Positions 23,716 through 36,129 of a stretch of DNA of 64,000 bases are shown piece by piece. The notes below the pieces were generated by a model. It was not told the DNA's origin and made no database searches. It saw only the letters and a program-made list of their open reading frames with translations. The translations under genes were made by a program, and so were the position numbers. Origin of the DNA: Lineus longissimus (Eukaryota > Nemertea > Pilidiophora > Heteronemertea > Lineidae). Numbering within the stretch: the stretch's first letter is position 1; every line of letters starts with the position of its first letter. The stretch lies in the NCBI RefSeq assembly GCF_910592395.1, contig NC_088308.1:10371001-10435000 (forward strand), read 5' to 3'.

Positions 23716-26700
23716 TTTCTTTAATTGGTAAATTCGAAAGTAGAATCAAAATTCTGGCAATACCTCTGTCTAAAATTGGTCCAAGGACTTCTTATATTAA
23801 CATATTGTGTGAAATCTAATATCTAAAACTTTTTGGCAATAACTGAAAGAAGAGTAATACCGAACCCAGATGCGACTTCCAAATGAGCAGAACACATGCT
23901 AGTACTTAGTAGTTGAAAAGAGAGTACGGAAACACCAAAGGCGAATCACGAACCTCATTGCCCTGAAACGGCGTGGCTTTCAAGAAACTGACATTCCTGG
24001 CTCTCCACAGTTCTTTGAATGAGACTTATGTAAATCGTGGATCCTAGTACTAGGTGTTCATTTGTTTGCAAACGCTGAAATTCTTACACGGCCTCGATCA
24101 TATCATTTCTAGGGTAACAGAAAACAGTCTTTGAAGCTATATAAACTCCACAAAGTGCGGGCAGTTAATTTTGGTCTCCGACATTTCGAACATAGCCTAC
24201 ATTTTATAGCGTTTTGTGAAGTCCCAGAGCATCTTCCTTCGGGGTACATTCATGAGGATCCCCCCTCCCAAAAAAAAGTAGCAAGAAAAAAGCATACATC
24301 AGTTGGTCTTGCGAAGTACCCATTGCAAACGCATGAAATACGGATGAAAATAGAGTAAAAGCTGATAAAGTCATTCACAATTCGAAACAAACGACGTGCA
24401 CAACCAGGCGCCATTGGGATGCAATAACGATCTGAAAACCAAACTACCAAACATAAGTCCGAGGCCAGATTTAGCCAAAGTGAATACGTCTTACACTATC
24501 CGTACACTACTTCGTTCTCGAAAGGTTCGTAGTGATGTAGGGATATCACAAAGAACGGCTAAAATAGAGTCACACTTAAGTCATACATCTATAAAGTTGA
24601 TTTTGGCGTTACCTTCTAGTTTCAGTTGATTTGTAGGATTACGACTGAACGATCGGGACATAACGCCAAGGTCGGAACATTACGGCAAGAATGGGAAAGG
24701 CATCAGGCATCCTGAGGAAATCATGGATTAGCGTTCGCTTCTCATCCGTCGCTGCACACAAACCCCTGGACATTACCCCGCGCTGTCTGAAGTTCTAACC
24801 CAAAAGCAATTGTAGCTAATCAGACCGTTGCTGGCACTTTATTCGAGGTATTTCATGAACATTGTCACAAAGATATCCAAAGTCGAATTTCCATTGGTTG
24901 TTATAACTTCCTGACGGAATGACTGAACACTGTCTTCTCCGAGGTGCGCACTTTAACTTTGATTCTATGATTTTCAAATGCCATTTTACCATTCATTCAA
25001 ACCATTAGATGTGTACAATACTGGGACCGAGATTCACAGCTAAATCTCGGAAGCTGACTTAAACTGACTTCAGCTGATTCAAACTTCGATTTTGGAATTG
25101 CAAGTGCAATTCAATTGAAAAATGCCACTATTGTCATAATATATACTGAAAAAGGGCTAATTGGAAAATATCTGATATGTTAAATGTGAGGTCATCACAA
25201 GGTACCCTCTGAAGAAAAAAGGTGAAGATTTTCTATTGAATAATACTTTTATAACAAAATGAAACCTTTTAATTTACTTCAAACATTTTTGTATCTATTA
25301 TTTCTCTTCTTTTATGAGGACAGTCCAGTGCCATCTAACGAGGATTCAAGAACTTTCCACTCGTAGCCCTACAAATAAACCGGTGGAACCTATCTTACTG
25401 GGCATGATGGCAATGTTACATCCATACCATCCCTATTGATGCCAAGCGAACATTGGATGGTAGAATCTATCTATATTGTATCATCGATTGTGTGAACAAA
25501 ATATCGCATACAGCTTGCACTGTTGTGTGCGTACCGATGCAATGTAACCTTACCAAACTATAATAGACAGTTAAGCTACCTAAAGTTTATTTTGCCAGTG
25601 AATGAAGGGACGATTGTCTGAGGTATGTTGCAAGTGAATCGTTTGGTCTCCTTATCCATTTCACAGAATAGTTGAATTACGGCAAAGTGATGGTGTCAAT
25701 ACATCTTCCTCTTGTCGTCGTTTTGCGATGATAGGCGGGTTTTGCAACCCATCAGAACTCCGAAGTACTGAGTACGATTGGCTGTGGTGTCATCATGAAG
25801 TCATATGTTCGAATTCGTTCACACCACACATTTAAAATCGGTGTTCATACTTCACGGCACAAGCAATCAGAGAACCTTTGATAAAATACATTTACATACT
25901 CTGTATTTTGTCATTCGTAGAACTTCGTATTCCGCTTTTCCCGATGCAGCGAAATGGCAGAATATTGCCAATTGATAGTTGGTGTCCTACTATTGATATT
26001 GATCCGTCAGTTAACATGAAAGATATTGCCACTTCAACGTTCAAGAAATGATGCTGTATCGATTGCTGAAGAATAAAACAGGCAATGGATCGACTCGCGC
26101 CATCGGCACTTCAGGATGGAACAAAAAACCCGGACCAGTTTGTTAGGAGAGATAGATTTATGATAATATTCCACGCCAACATATCACTTTACTTTCTTCG
26201 GTTTATCATCAAGTAGGTATAGAAATGCATTATGTCTAGTTTGCCAATTTTGACGCTGTAGCATATTTATTCAAATTTGATATTTCAATCTCAATCTCAA
26301 TTAAATATCAAATAAGAATGCATTGTAAGAGAAATTCAAGAATGTATTTTGACACCTACCTGCTGATAGACCGATGACATTTGAGTGATATGTTGGCGTT
26401 GATGACTCGCATTTTGTAGATGCAGTTGAACTCCAAACTTGAATAACCTTTTCCCAAAATCGAATAGTCTTTAGGCGCAGATACGTAAGAGGACAATGTT
26501 AGGTAAATAAGATCAGTATTTTACCGGCTATCTATCAAATACTGCAGTGTTATAATAATCAAACGTGACATTTGTGTTTTAGACGAGAAATATGGCTTGG
26601 GTCTTAATCACGCCAGTGTTCGAGATGAGTTCGAGACTAAAACCTCGTTGTCCCCTGATGATGACGTCAAGACCTAAGGTCGATAAGCGAGTGCTATATA

Positions 26701-27801
26701 TCCTTGGTATCATACAGGCAATACACGTGAAATAGACGCCAATACTGGCAGAGAGAATATGCTTGAATAACATCATCCTAAGATAAGGCTTTTGTAATCC
26801 TATAATTCGTATGCACAACCCATCCTGATATTCAGCTTTTTGATAAACCTACCTCCTATACAAACCCTGAGAAAAAACAATAAAATCCACTGCGAAGAGC
26901 GGCTGTTCCGACTCCTTGACACACGTTATATCGATCGATTAAGTATAAGAGAAGGCAATTAATCGACTCGGCACGAAGTATTTACAGGGTGGAACAAAAA
27001 CCCCGATCAGTAATGTTAGGAGAGATAGATTTATGATAATATTCCACGCCAACATATATGACTTTAAATTCTTCGGTTTATCATCAAGTTGATGGCTCGT
27101 ATTTTGTAGATGCAGATGAACTCCAAACATGAAGAAATATAAAGTTTTCCCAATTACTAGTTTTTGTACGAAAGCCCAGAAGGCGTATCTGAAATTCTAA
27201 ATCCGAAAGCCGAAATTCGAAATCCGAAATTTTGAATTCAAAATCCCAAAATGAAAATCTCTAATCGGTGGGAAATATTTAGCCAATCAGAACAAGTATA
27301 ACATTCTGTAATTTGCCGTGATAACAATAGAGAAATTAAAAGTAAGTTATGAGTTATTCATTGGATTAAGTCAAGAATTCGCATCAGATTTTGACGGGAT
27401 ATAACCCCCTGTATGGCTACACTATCGTGCCACAGATTTTTTGCAGTGAATTGAAAAACTGACAACCCCAACCCGCCACCCCAAAAACTTTAAAAAAATA
27501 AAAGTGTCCAGTCCCAAACGCACTCCTCCGTGTCTGGCCGGGTTTCTTACCCTGGACGTACCCAACACAAGGCCGACGCTTAACTGTTGTGCACATAAAA
27601 ACACTGAAAAATGAGGAACCACCAAATACGATACAACGGTCTGACTAAAACAAGATTCCCAAGTGAAGAAACTTTGCATTTTTGGCAAAAGAAAATTTAT
27701 TTTCGAATTTGATAGATTCATGCTGCAGTTATGGTCACGGCTGCAAATTGCAACTGCCACTGTCTTTGTAACTATAGATTATGTAAAACCTTCTCTTTGT
27801 G
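23716..27801. other. Upstream region of copy D
   Basis: Collinear with the upstream regions of copies B and E: blocks near 24260 (short C run), 25078, 25370, 25853 and 26130-26540. From about 26560 it holds further repeated blocks shared with 53200-53930. A low-complexity stretch at about 27190-27270 is rich in AAATCCGAAA. From 27420 comes the flank that normally lies 3' of an exon 2. No convincing ORF. Confidence 0.5.
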
Positions 27802-28076
27802 TTAGATGTAAATTATCGCTTTCAATGTATGACCTTTCCGGAATTTGTATTTCTTCGGCATAAGGATCAGCCTATTCTTTTCGTCGACAAAGCCGCAAAA
27901 TGCAGCTTGGCCAATGACGGTGGAGATGAACCGAATTTTGGCTTTGATGAGATATGCTAAAACTGATGACTTGTCCCTGCACGAATCCGCTTGGAACATA
28001 TACGACTTTTGAATTCTGTGTTTGTCGCCGGATTTTCGATAACAATCCTCGCAAGTGTACTGCCAAGTAACGCTAA
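27802..28076 (-). pseudogene. 3' fragment of exon 2 fused to module Z
   Basis: About 90 codons of exon 2, from WQYTCEDCYRKSGDK to the conserved terminal KIYI-like end and TAA. At about 28076 the sequence switches to module Z, and the frame stays open across the junction. This gives a 124-codon chimeric frame (28176-27802). No start or splice signal that would make it a gene is evident, so it is scored as a recombinant relic. Confidence 0.6.
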
Positions 28077-28560
28077 CGCCAGGGTAGTGGTTTGTTTTTA
28101 CGACTTTCCCGCACTGCACATGGAGTCCCATATATGATAACGAATGTGAGTGCAGCAAGTGCTTATCTTGATTCATTAACTAAACGTGTTTGAAGCCAAC
28201 ATATAAATCCACGTAAGTATTGGTCTGATCAAGCTGACGCCTTGGATGCTGACCACTGACCTGGTGCTCCTTTTCCACTCCTATCCCGCTTCCTCAAGCG
28301 AAATGTTCTCGCTGTGTCTCAGATGACAGTCATGCCAGCATGATTAGTTTACACAGGATGAAGAACCACGCCGTGAACCTGCATCTATCAACTGATGTAA
28401 ACAAAACTGTTGTAATGACTCCCATTTCAATGTAAAGGCATACATGTAGTACCAATTTCAATAAATACATTGACATAGAAACATGACTATGATCTGCAGC
28501 CGAAACCTCCGAACATTTCCCGCCTGGGGAGTGCACGCCGATATCAGAGTTCACGTCGTT
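28077..28560 (-). repeat. Module Z, copy 3 (partial)
   Basis: Corresponds to 15230-15705. It contains the hydrophobic YLLKLVLHVCLYIEMGVI-like frame (28554-28330) and the VGVHS/ADHS region. The left part of the module is missing because of the junction with the exon-2 fragment. Confidence 0.5.
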
Positions 28561-28599
28561 GCATTTGCGGGGTAATCAAGCGCCCTCCTCCTTTCTGGG

Positions 28600-28735
28600 G
28601 AACTAAGGGCAACGCCCAATCTGGCGCACGGACGGACATTTCAGGCCAGTTGAGAGTTGCGAAGTGGCCCTGGCCGAGTATCTAACCCGGGAGTTTCCCG
28701 ACGGAAGGCCGAAGCTTAATTGTGGTGCCACCGCG
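28600..28735 (-). repeat. Truncated tRNA-derived SINE head
   Basis: Same partial SINE as at 8620-8785, lying in the 3' flank of an exon-2 fragment. Box-A-like and box-B-like sequences are present on the minus strand; the LINE-like tail is absent. Confidence 0.5.
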
Positions 28736-28941
28736 CTTCCTCTCCAATTTTCGGTTATGAAAACACTGGAAGGTTAGGAACCACCAAATACGCTACAACG
28801 GTCTCACCAAAAGCAAGTTTACCAGGTGAAGAAACGTTTTATTCTTTGCAAAATAACATTTATTTTCGAATTCGATAGATTCATGTTGTAGTTATGGTCA
28901 CGTCTACTAATTGCAACTGCCACTGTCAGTACATGCGCAAC

Positions 28942-29415
28942 TAGACGTAAATTTTCGCTTTCAATGAATGACCTTTCCAGAATTTGTATATCTTTGGCCA
29001 AAGTATCAGCCTTTTCTTTTCGTCGACAAGCAGAAAAATGCAGCTTGGTGAACGACGGTGGGGATGAACCGAGTTTTGGCTTTCATGAGAAATTCTAAAG
29101 CTGATGACTTGTCCCTGCACGAATCAACTTGGAACATATACAACTTTTGAATTCTGTGTTTGTCGCCTAATTCTCGATAACAATCGTCGCAAGTGTAGAG
29201 CCAAGTAACGCCAATAATACTAGTTCTTAATATCCTGGCAAAAGTAATTGTTCTTAATCTATTCTCCTCAAGTTGAATCGTTCGCATCGTAATGTACATG
29301 TATTTTCTTTCCGTTTTTGTTATTCTGAAAGGTTTGAATGTAAACCCGAATAGGTTTCCTTCAGAGTCAAACTGAGGATTACAAAGCGAGACGGGAAATA
29401 ACGATGATACCAATC
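28942..29415 (-). pseudogene. 3' fragment of exon 2, frameshifted
   Basis: Carries the second half of exon 2 (from PQFDSEGNLFGF onward). One A is missing in the CGACAAAGCAG stretch near 29028, which shifts the frame near the C-terminus. The left end keeps a stop in the usual place. At about 29415 it joins DNA that elsewhere follows module Z (CTGCAGCCGAAACCTCCG). Confidence 0.7.
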
Positions 29416-31084
29416 CTGATCTGCAGCCGAAACCTCCGAAAAGCATCTTCAAAAATCGTTTGTGCGATGTTGTTCACTGGTATTTGTAAAAGACTCCTCA
29501 CTTTACACTGCTTTCCAGAACCCAGGGCGCGGCTGTTCAGAGCTCCACTATCTGGTTACTTTGCGAACCGACAAGTTAGGCTTGTCCGTTAGGCTTGTCG
29601 CTCTGCCATCGCTTTCACTGCCACCGCTTAGCATGAGTTGCCACCAAGTTGAGTTCGGTCACTAATACTTAGCGGTTGTTTTGAACAACCAGGCATAGGT
29701 TGCTTTTGCCCGCACATACGTGTTTTTCTCTGTTTCTCCATCTTGAAATTATTAAAGGAGTGGTCGGCTTTTTATTGCAGTATGTTTGTTCTTCTTCTGG
29801 TTCATCAGTGAATTTTTTTAACGTGTTTGATGCTTTTCCAATATTGTTTCAGCTCTTAGATAGTAGAAAAACGCGTTATTCGTTTCAGTACGCGCAAGTC
29901 CTGGCGCAAAAGACCATCCCCGCCACGTGCGTGCACGCTGAGATCCGAGTTCACGGTACCACGCTATTAAAGACGCAATGTCATTTCCATTTATCGTCGC
30001 AGTTGCGGGGTAATCAAGCGCCATACAACGGGACGACGGAGAAATCGATATCAGCAACGAGACGTCACAGGGTAGTTCTTAACTCTAGGAAACGCGTTAC
30101 TAGTGCATCGTTGCTCATCGAAACGGTCGATGCATGGAGAGCTAACTTCGGTCTCCAATCGGAGCAATCTTGACACTAGAGGCGCTGATTTCGTTTCTTA
30201 CAAGAAGCAAGACCACCATTGATTTTTTAAGCCTTTTAGCAGTTCAATTGTCAATGTTTGACCACGACGCATCAAATACTGCGTGGGGCTGTGAATCTGA
30301 AATTTTGATATGATATTCTGGACAGTTGGGCAAGTAAATGGTGAAAAGTAAACTGGTAGTTGACCACGGAAATTTTTTGATAATCAACAAATTGGACAGA
30401 CATTGATATTTCCACTCTTTTCAGCCAACTGGCAGAAAAATCTCAAAACACACCCCCTATTACCAAATTAGCAAAAAATAACTTTTTCATCAAATAATTT
30501 CTTTATATCTGTAGACTTGCCACAGCAAATATTTTTTCAATACCTGTCCAAATATGTACTTGAGAGTTAAAAATATACTCGCGTCTAATTGATAGGTCTC
30601 GACCCTCCAACCTATGAATATCCATTGGTGGTATTGTCTCACAACGCTATCAGAACTAGTAAGCTGCCATCATCTTTAAAAGCAGTACCGCGGATGTACT
30701 TCAGGAAATAATCTTTCTTATTGCTGTGAGGCTATCGCGTCACCACAGCGCCCGAGAAAATGATTGTTGCCCAACGCTGCGTTTGTAGTTCTCAATACAA
30801 TCAACTCAAAACGCACTGAGTGTCAAATTTTATTTATAAAGATGACATTTTGTTATTTTTTAATAAAATATAACATTTTATGAGAGAAAGTGGCAACTTC
30901 GGCCTGAATAAGATTGACAGTCTGAACTGGCGACACAGTTTATGATGTAGGATTGTCAAAACTCTGAATTTGCAGGATGTTGACATCCAAGACGGCGGAA
31001 ACTGATTTTTTTTAATTTCGGCACTCGGGCGAGTTTGAGGAGTAGGAGGTGACTGGGCAGCCGACAGCTGGGCAATATTGCCCT
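29416..31084. other. Repeated unit fragment between gene copies
   Basis: Collinear with 57597-59089 near the right end of the window, apart from a 58322 MITE absent here. AT-rich, with a stretch at about 30780-31000 also found in the intron insertion of copy D (ATGAGAGAAAGTGGCA, CTGAACTGGCGACACAG). A 157-codon plus frame (29700-30173) is not kept in the other copy. No gene supported. Confidence 0.5.
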
Positions 31085-31370
31085 CAATAATGCCAATGGT
31101 CCTTTAATGATAATTATGACAGGAGATGACTCTATATATAGCGCTTTGCACTGTGTTATCTACTGTCTCAAAGCGCTTTACAATCACTATCATTGTTACC
31201 CAGCCTATCCAGAAACATTTCTTGAAAACAAAGGGAACGCGCCCAATCTCGCACACGCACGGACATTTCAGGCCAGTTGAGAGTTACCGAGGGGCCCTGT
31301 CCGAGTATTATCTAACCCGGGACTTACCCGACGCAAGGCCGACGTTTAACTGTTGTGCCACCGCGCTTCC
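31085..31370 (-). mobile_element. tRNA-derived SINE with L2-like tail
   Basis: Read on the minus strand it begins GCGCGGTGGCACAACAGTT (box-A-like TGGCACAACAG). It then has CCCGGGTTAGATAAT, a degenerate box B, a body, and a tail AAGCGCTTTGAGAC...AGCGCTATATATAG. The tail resembles the 3' end of the LINE at 4260-5931 (AAGCGCTTTGAGC...GCGCTATATAAG). Pol III boxes plus a LINE-like tail are the standard SINE plan. Edges are approximate. Confidence 0.65.
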
Positions 31371-31593
31371 TCTCCAATTTTCTGTCTTTTAAACACTAAA
31401 ACGAGAAGAACCGCCAAATATGCCACAAAGGTCTGACCTAACAAGATTACCAGGTGAAGAAACATTTCGTTTTTCCCCAAAAAACTTATTTTCGAATTTG
31501 ATTGATTCGTGTTGCAGTTATGGTCACGGCTACTAATTGCAACTACCACCGACACTGTAACTATTATTAATTATGTAAAACTTTCTTTTCGTA

Positions 31594-34500
31594 TTAGATG
31601 TAAATTTTCACTTTCAATGTATGACCTTTCCTGAATTTGTATTTCTTCGGCCAAAGTATCAGCCTATTCTTTTCGTCTACAAAGCAGAAAAATGCAGCTT
31701 GGCCAACGACGGTAGGGATGAACCGAATTTTGGCTTTGATGGGAAATGCTAAAGCTGATGACTTGTCCCTGCACGAATCCGATTGGAACATATACAACTT
31801 TTGAATTCTGTGTTTTTCGCCTGATTCTCGATAGCAATTACCGCAATACTGCGAAGCAACGCCGAAAATACTGGTTCCTAATATTCTGGCAAAACTAATT
31901 GTTCTTAATATATTCTCCTCAAGTTGAATCGTTCGCATCGTATTGTACATGTATTTTCTTTCCGTTACGGTTATTTTGAAAGGTTTGAATGTAAACTCGA
32001 ATAGGTTTCCTTCAGAGTCAAACTGAGGATTACTAAGCGAGATGGGAAATAACGATGATAACAGGACTGTTGTATACTTTGTTTCGCCGAGAGATTTTAA
32101 GAAATTAAGTTTCAGGACAATACCAAGGTTTCTGATACTGAACAAGCTCAAAGACGTGACAAGCGTCTTTAAACCAAGGAGATAGGTCAGTGCAAAGACG
32201 ACTACATTGCTATTAACTGTAAACCGAAGATATCGAAATGTTGAATTACCGGGGCCACGACTACTCCTGAAGTTGTTATACGGTAGCAACAATTTTTGGC
32301 GGTTGCGTCCATCTAAACTAAATGCAACTGCGCGAAGGTCAGTATTCTGCCACCACAGTGTGCCATCCTGGCAAATACCGATAACCCCGTCCTCATATTC
32401 ACCAGCAATATCAACGAGATTATTTATGAAGAAATTATGCTTTAATGTATATGGCGATTTATCCTTTACTTGTGAAAATACATAAACATTGAAAGTTGAC
32501 GTCACTACCTGTCTGGTAGCAGCTACACCCACAAAGCACTTCAGCTTTAAGTGGTAGTGCCACTTGGAATTCCAGACTGGAAATTGTCCTTTGATACTTG
32601 GACTGTAACTGTGCTGGTATTTCTGGAGTTACAAAGTACTGTGAATACATATTTTGATGTCCGTCTGCAATAAATTCAGGTTTAGGATATGAATGATAAG
32701 CAATAATAAATGCACATTATCTAGCATGAGGTACCGAATTCTGAAAACAAGGTATTTTAACAAATTATTATCGATACTATTGGCTGGGTGTTGCTTGGTT
32801 TTTGTCACAGAATGGCAAGCCTAAAATTGCTGCCTAGTTTATTAGTGCTTGATAAGCAGATAAAGAAATGGCGTCTCTATCCCATCCAAAACATCCGTGT
32901 ACCAACTATCACGCCCAAGAACTGCATCGGATTTCGAACTATGACAAATAGGAATATATCTGCTTTGTTTTAAAGGCATGGACGGCTTTTTACAGCAGTG
33001 TGTTTGTTCTTCTTCTGGTTCACCAGTAAACTATTTTTCTGAACGTGTGTGCTGCTTTTCCAAGTTTGTTTAATATCTTTAACACGGGTTTATTCGTTAT
33101 TTTCATTGCACACAACTTCTGGCACGAAAGACATTTTCCGCCAGGTGGGTAAACGCCGAGATTCGAATTCACGTGACGCTATTATTACGACGTAGCGTCA
33201 TTTCCAATATAGTCGCAGTAGCGGGCAAGGAGGATACCGCGGTGACGTCACATCACGTGATCACGACCCATATTACTGATGGCTATGGCCAATCAGATTC
33301 AGTCTGAACACATCTCCACGTCTCACTGTCTGGTGCGCTGCTGTACACAAAAACACCAATAGACATAAAATATTGCAATACCTAGTATGGATTCTTCCTG
33401 TGTAAAATAAAATGTACAGAGCAGATTAACTTCCACGAATAAAAAAGACGTTGGCGTGGCCAAAGTGCGGAAATAATGTCTCCGCTAAAATACACTACGA
33501 AATACACTAGGCAATGCACTACGCGATACACGGTAGAGATGCAGTTGAGTTTGTTATTGTTTTGACTTAGAAGCCGCCCATATGATAATACATTCATGTA
33601 TTCATGAAGTATGAACTCATTTCTGTCCCATACAACTCTAAGAACAGTCAATTTCTCTTTAAATCATCACCGAAACCGCGATATCCGCAGGAAGATTTCG
33701 TTCTAGTGTCCGAAAATGCATGATCTTACAGGGGCGCTAACTCGACAAATAGAGGGGATCTATGGGGATCTATGCGTGTTTTAGGTCCTACAGGTCTCGA
33801 ACTTGTAAAAGCTGTAAACATGCCTCCAAATCCCATTATGATAATGAAGAGATTGCCCCATATCTGGGAGACTGTTTTGAAACCATCGCTAATTTTGGAA
33901 GATCGGTGCCCGGCTATTTGGTTTTAAAAACCCTATTTTCCCCCATCAAAACAGCACTTTTCATTATTCAAATGATAACTTATTGTCTGAAGACTTATTT
34001 CATAGCAGAAAGTACTAATAACTCTGATTTGATGCGAAAAATCTAACTTTATTTGATGAATTTATTTTCCCTTGGCCGTGGATCGAGTTTGTTTACAATA
34101 TGCAGCGCCATCTTGGAAAAGCCATGACGTCACCGTGGTATCCTCCTTGAGTAGCGGGGTTAACAAGCGCCATTAGCGTTCGATCGAAAAAAAATCAATA
34201 ACTACACCAAGTCGTCACAGGGTAGATCCATGGCTCCAGGAAGTGCCTTACAAGTGCATCGTTCCACAATTTTGGACAAGAAAGCTTTATAAGTGTTTAA
34301 TTTCGTAAAACTGTATAGCATCTGGGATGTCGATTTCCGAGCTCTGGGTTTTGAGGTGTGGTTACAAATTGTGCCTAAAGTTGGTGCATCTTCCGAATCT
34401 TTGAGCATCTTTCCAAAACCTTACTCCTACCTGGGGACGGGGTAGCCCGTGGGAGGATCCCGTAGGAGGGCTTAAAGGCTCATGTAAGCCCAAAGAACAT

Positions 34501-36129
34501 CAGGTTGCTTGCACACCAAGCCTAACTAGCGGTTCTCTAAGTATGAACTCTTACCGGTGTTGTAGTCAAAGACTGCAAAGTACTCGCCACATGTGTACAT
34601 ACACAGATCAGGTAATGTTTATACGCTGTCATTTTGACATCTGGCTCTCATTTCTCACACACATTTAATAGTGTGTAGCATGCTAATGCAGCACTCGGTT
34701 GTCCATGAGGATGATTCTTATCAGCCAGGGCAAGTTCTAATTAAGTGCTTATTCTGCAATCTTGCATTAGGGGTAAGACGGCAGCATTTGCCAAGTTATC
34801 CTACCATTTTTCATTTCAAAACAAGCACTTGAACCTTGAGGGTTATATACTTTGAGCCAATTTCTTGTTGTTTTACACTTTGAGGGTAAGATGCCGGAAC
34901 ATTCTGTCCCTTTGCAAGCACCGAGTGTGTATATTTACCCGGGTGATATTGTGACCATCGGTTCATTTATCGAACTGGATGACTAATATTTAGCTTCCTA
35001 ACTTAATTACTAGATTTATTAGTACGTCTGATAGATGGGGAGGATATCGACATGGGTCAATATCCCGCTATCAACCATTTGCTGCAAAGAGGGTAGAGTA
35101 AGTGTATTTTCTGGGGACGGTCCCAAAACTGATATAATATGTCTTTCTATTTCCTGATATTGCGTGCCTGTATATCTGTAAATATCTGTAAATATCTGTC
35201 ATGTCTATAAAGTTACTTGTTGGTAATAAAACATATATAATTATTTTAAAGTGTCTGTCCTTTCTGGTAGAGAAGAGTGTTAATTCTTCTCACTCATATC
35301 TTCTGATGGTCTCAGATTAGTCCCAGTTCTCGGTGAATGTCTACCAGAGGAATTCAGAGTCGTCTTCCTGGCTGCTACTTTGTCCCTGACCGCTCTGGAC
35401 GGGTTTTCCGTTACAATCGGAAAAGCGTGATAATTCCGTCAGATTTAGAATTTTTCATTTTTTTGTGCTATTAGTTGATGGAAACTACTTATGTAGAATA
35501 GGAGGTGATTGCACAGCCGACAGCTAGGTAATGTTGGCCGTAATAATAAAATGGTCATTTAAAGATCGAGCTTAGGACCAAATGAGGAACTACTTTCAGT
35601 TGTCAGTTTGCTTATCTTCATTATATGATTTGATTCTTTAAACACGTGCTGTAACTATCAACACTGTTATACTTTAATAACAGTAATACAAAAAACAGCA
35701 TGAGTTAAGAAACTGTCCTTTCTTAAAAGGAAAATTGGACTTTTGGCCTTCCTATCAGGAACCACACAAATAGCCCGAGTAAAATCATATGGCATTGTTA
35801 TTCTTTGGTTTCGAAAATCTAGTAGCCAAATTTGTAAATTTAGATATCCTGAAACAAAAAATAGGTATTACCTGTATCACCCAATACCGGTATTTAAGAC
35901 CAGTTTTCCTCCGGCTACAATTCCATGTAGCTTTGTTTGATGGGAAAACCCAGAGGCAGACATGATCTATGACGCAGAATGCCTGGCACTCCTGAGCAAT
36001 CGCGCATGTTAATCCGCACTGGAGGATAGAATCAGCCCGCTGGATCCTGGACTTCGGTTTATCAACGTATCTGCTGTAAGTCAGCACAAAAATATTTACT
36101 CGTACAAGCGCAGTTACACTGCCAGCCAT
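31594..36129 (-). CDS. Secreted PAN/apple-domain tandem gene, copy E (intact)
   Basis: Exon 1 is 35872-36129 (258 bp); exon 2 is 31594-32622 (1029 bp, stop TAA at 31594-31596). The donor CAG|GTAATACC and acceptor CCAG|AAATACC match copy B, giving 428 residues. The 3.25-kb intron holds a Mutator-like element (33226-34149) and an LTR-like repeat (about 34420-35410), yet the exons are undamaged. Exon 1 has an additional cysteine (QAFCVIDHVCLW) relative to copy B. Exon 2 is most similar to copy F. Asn substitutes for Ile in the signal region (RVNIFVLTYS), which could weaken it. Function as a secreted binding protein is inference. Confidence 0.76.
33226..34149. mobile_element. Non-autonomous Mutator-like element, copy 2
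   Basis: A 924-bp copy of the element at 6707, with two differences in the right inverted repeat. Flanked by the 9-bp duplication AGTAGCGGG (33217-33225 and 34150-34158). A plus-strand frame of 94 codons (33762-34046) covers the same possible captured exon. Lies in the intron of copy E. Confidence 0.82.
34420..35410 (+). repeat. LTR-like repeat in intron of copy E
   Basis: Starts near CCTGGGGACGGGGTAGCCCG. It contains AATAAA near 35226 and ends near the point where array DNA resumes (ATCGGAAAAGCGTGATAATTC, also at about 21134 and 58990). The beginning recurs at about 63740 in the intron of copy F. Exact ends and a target duplication were not found, so an LTR origin is only a suggestion. Confidence 0.4.

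Noticed and set aside
29700-30173. 157-codon plus-strand ORF
   Set aside because: The collinear copy at 57900-58500 breaks the frame, and no known motif is seen.
31300-31370. tRNA gene on the minus strand
   Set aside because: Box-like sequences are degenerate and no cloverleaf with anticodon stem could be drawn. The attached LINE-like tail shows a SINE.
32207-32485. Recurring 92-codon plus-strand frames (also near 43, 9439, 20410 and 62315)
   Set aside because: They are antisense to exon 2 and recur only because exon 2 is conserved. The minus frame explains length, splice sites and shared stop.
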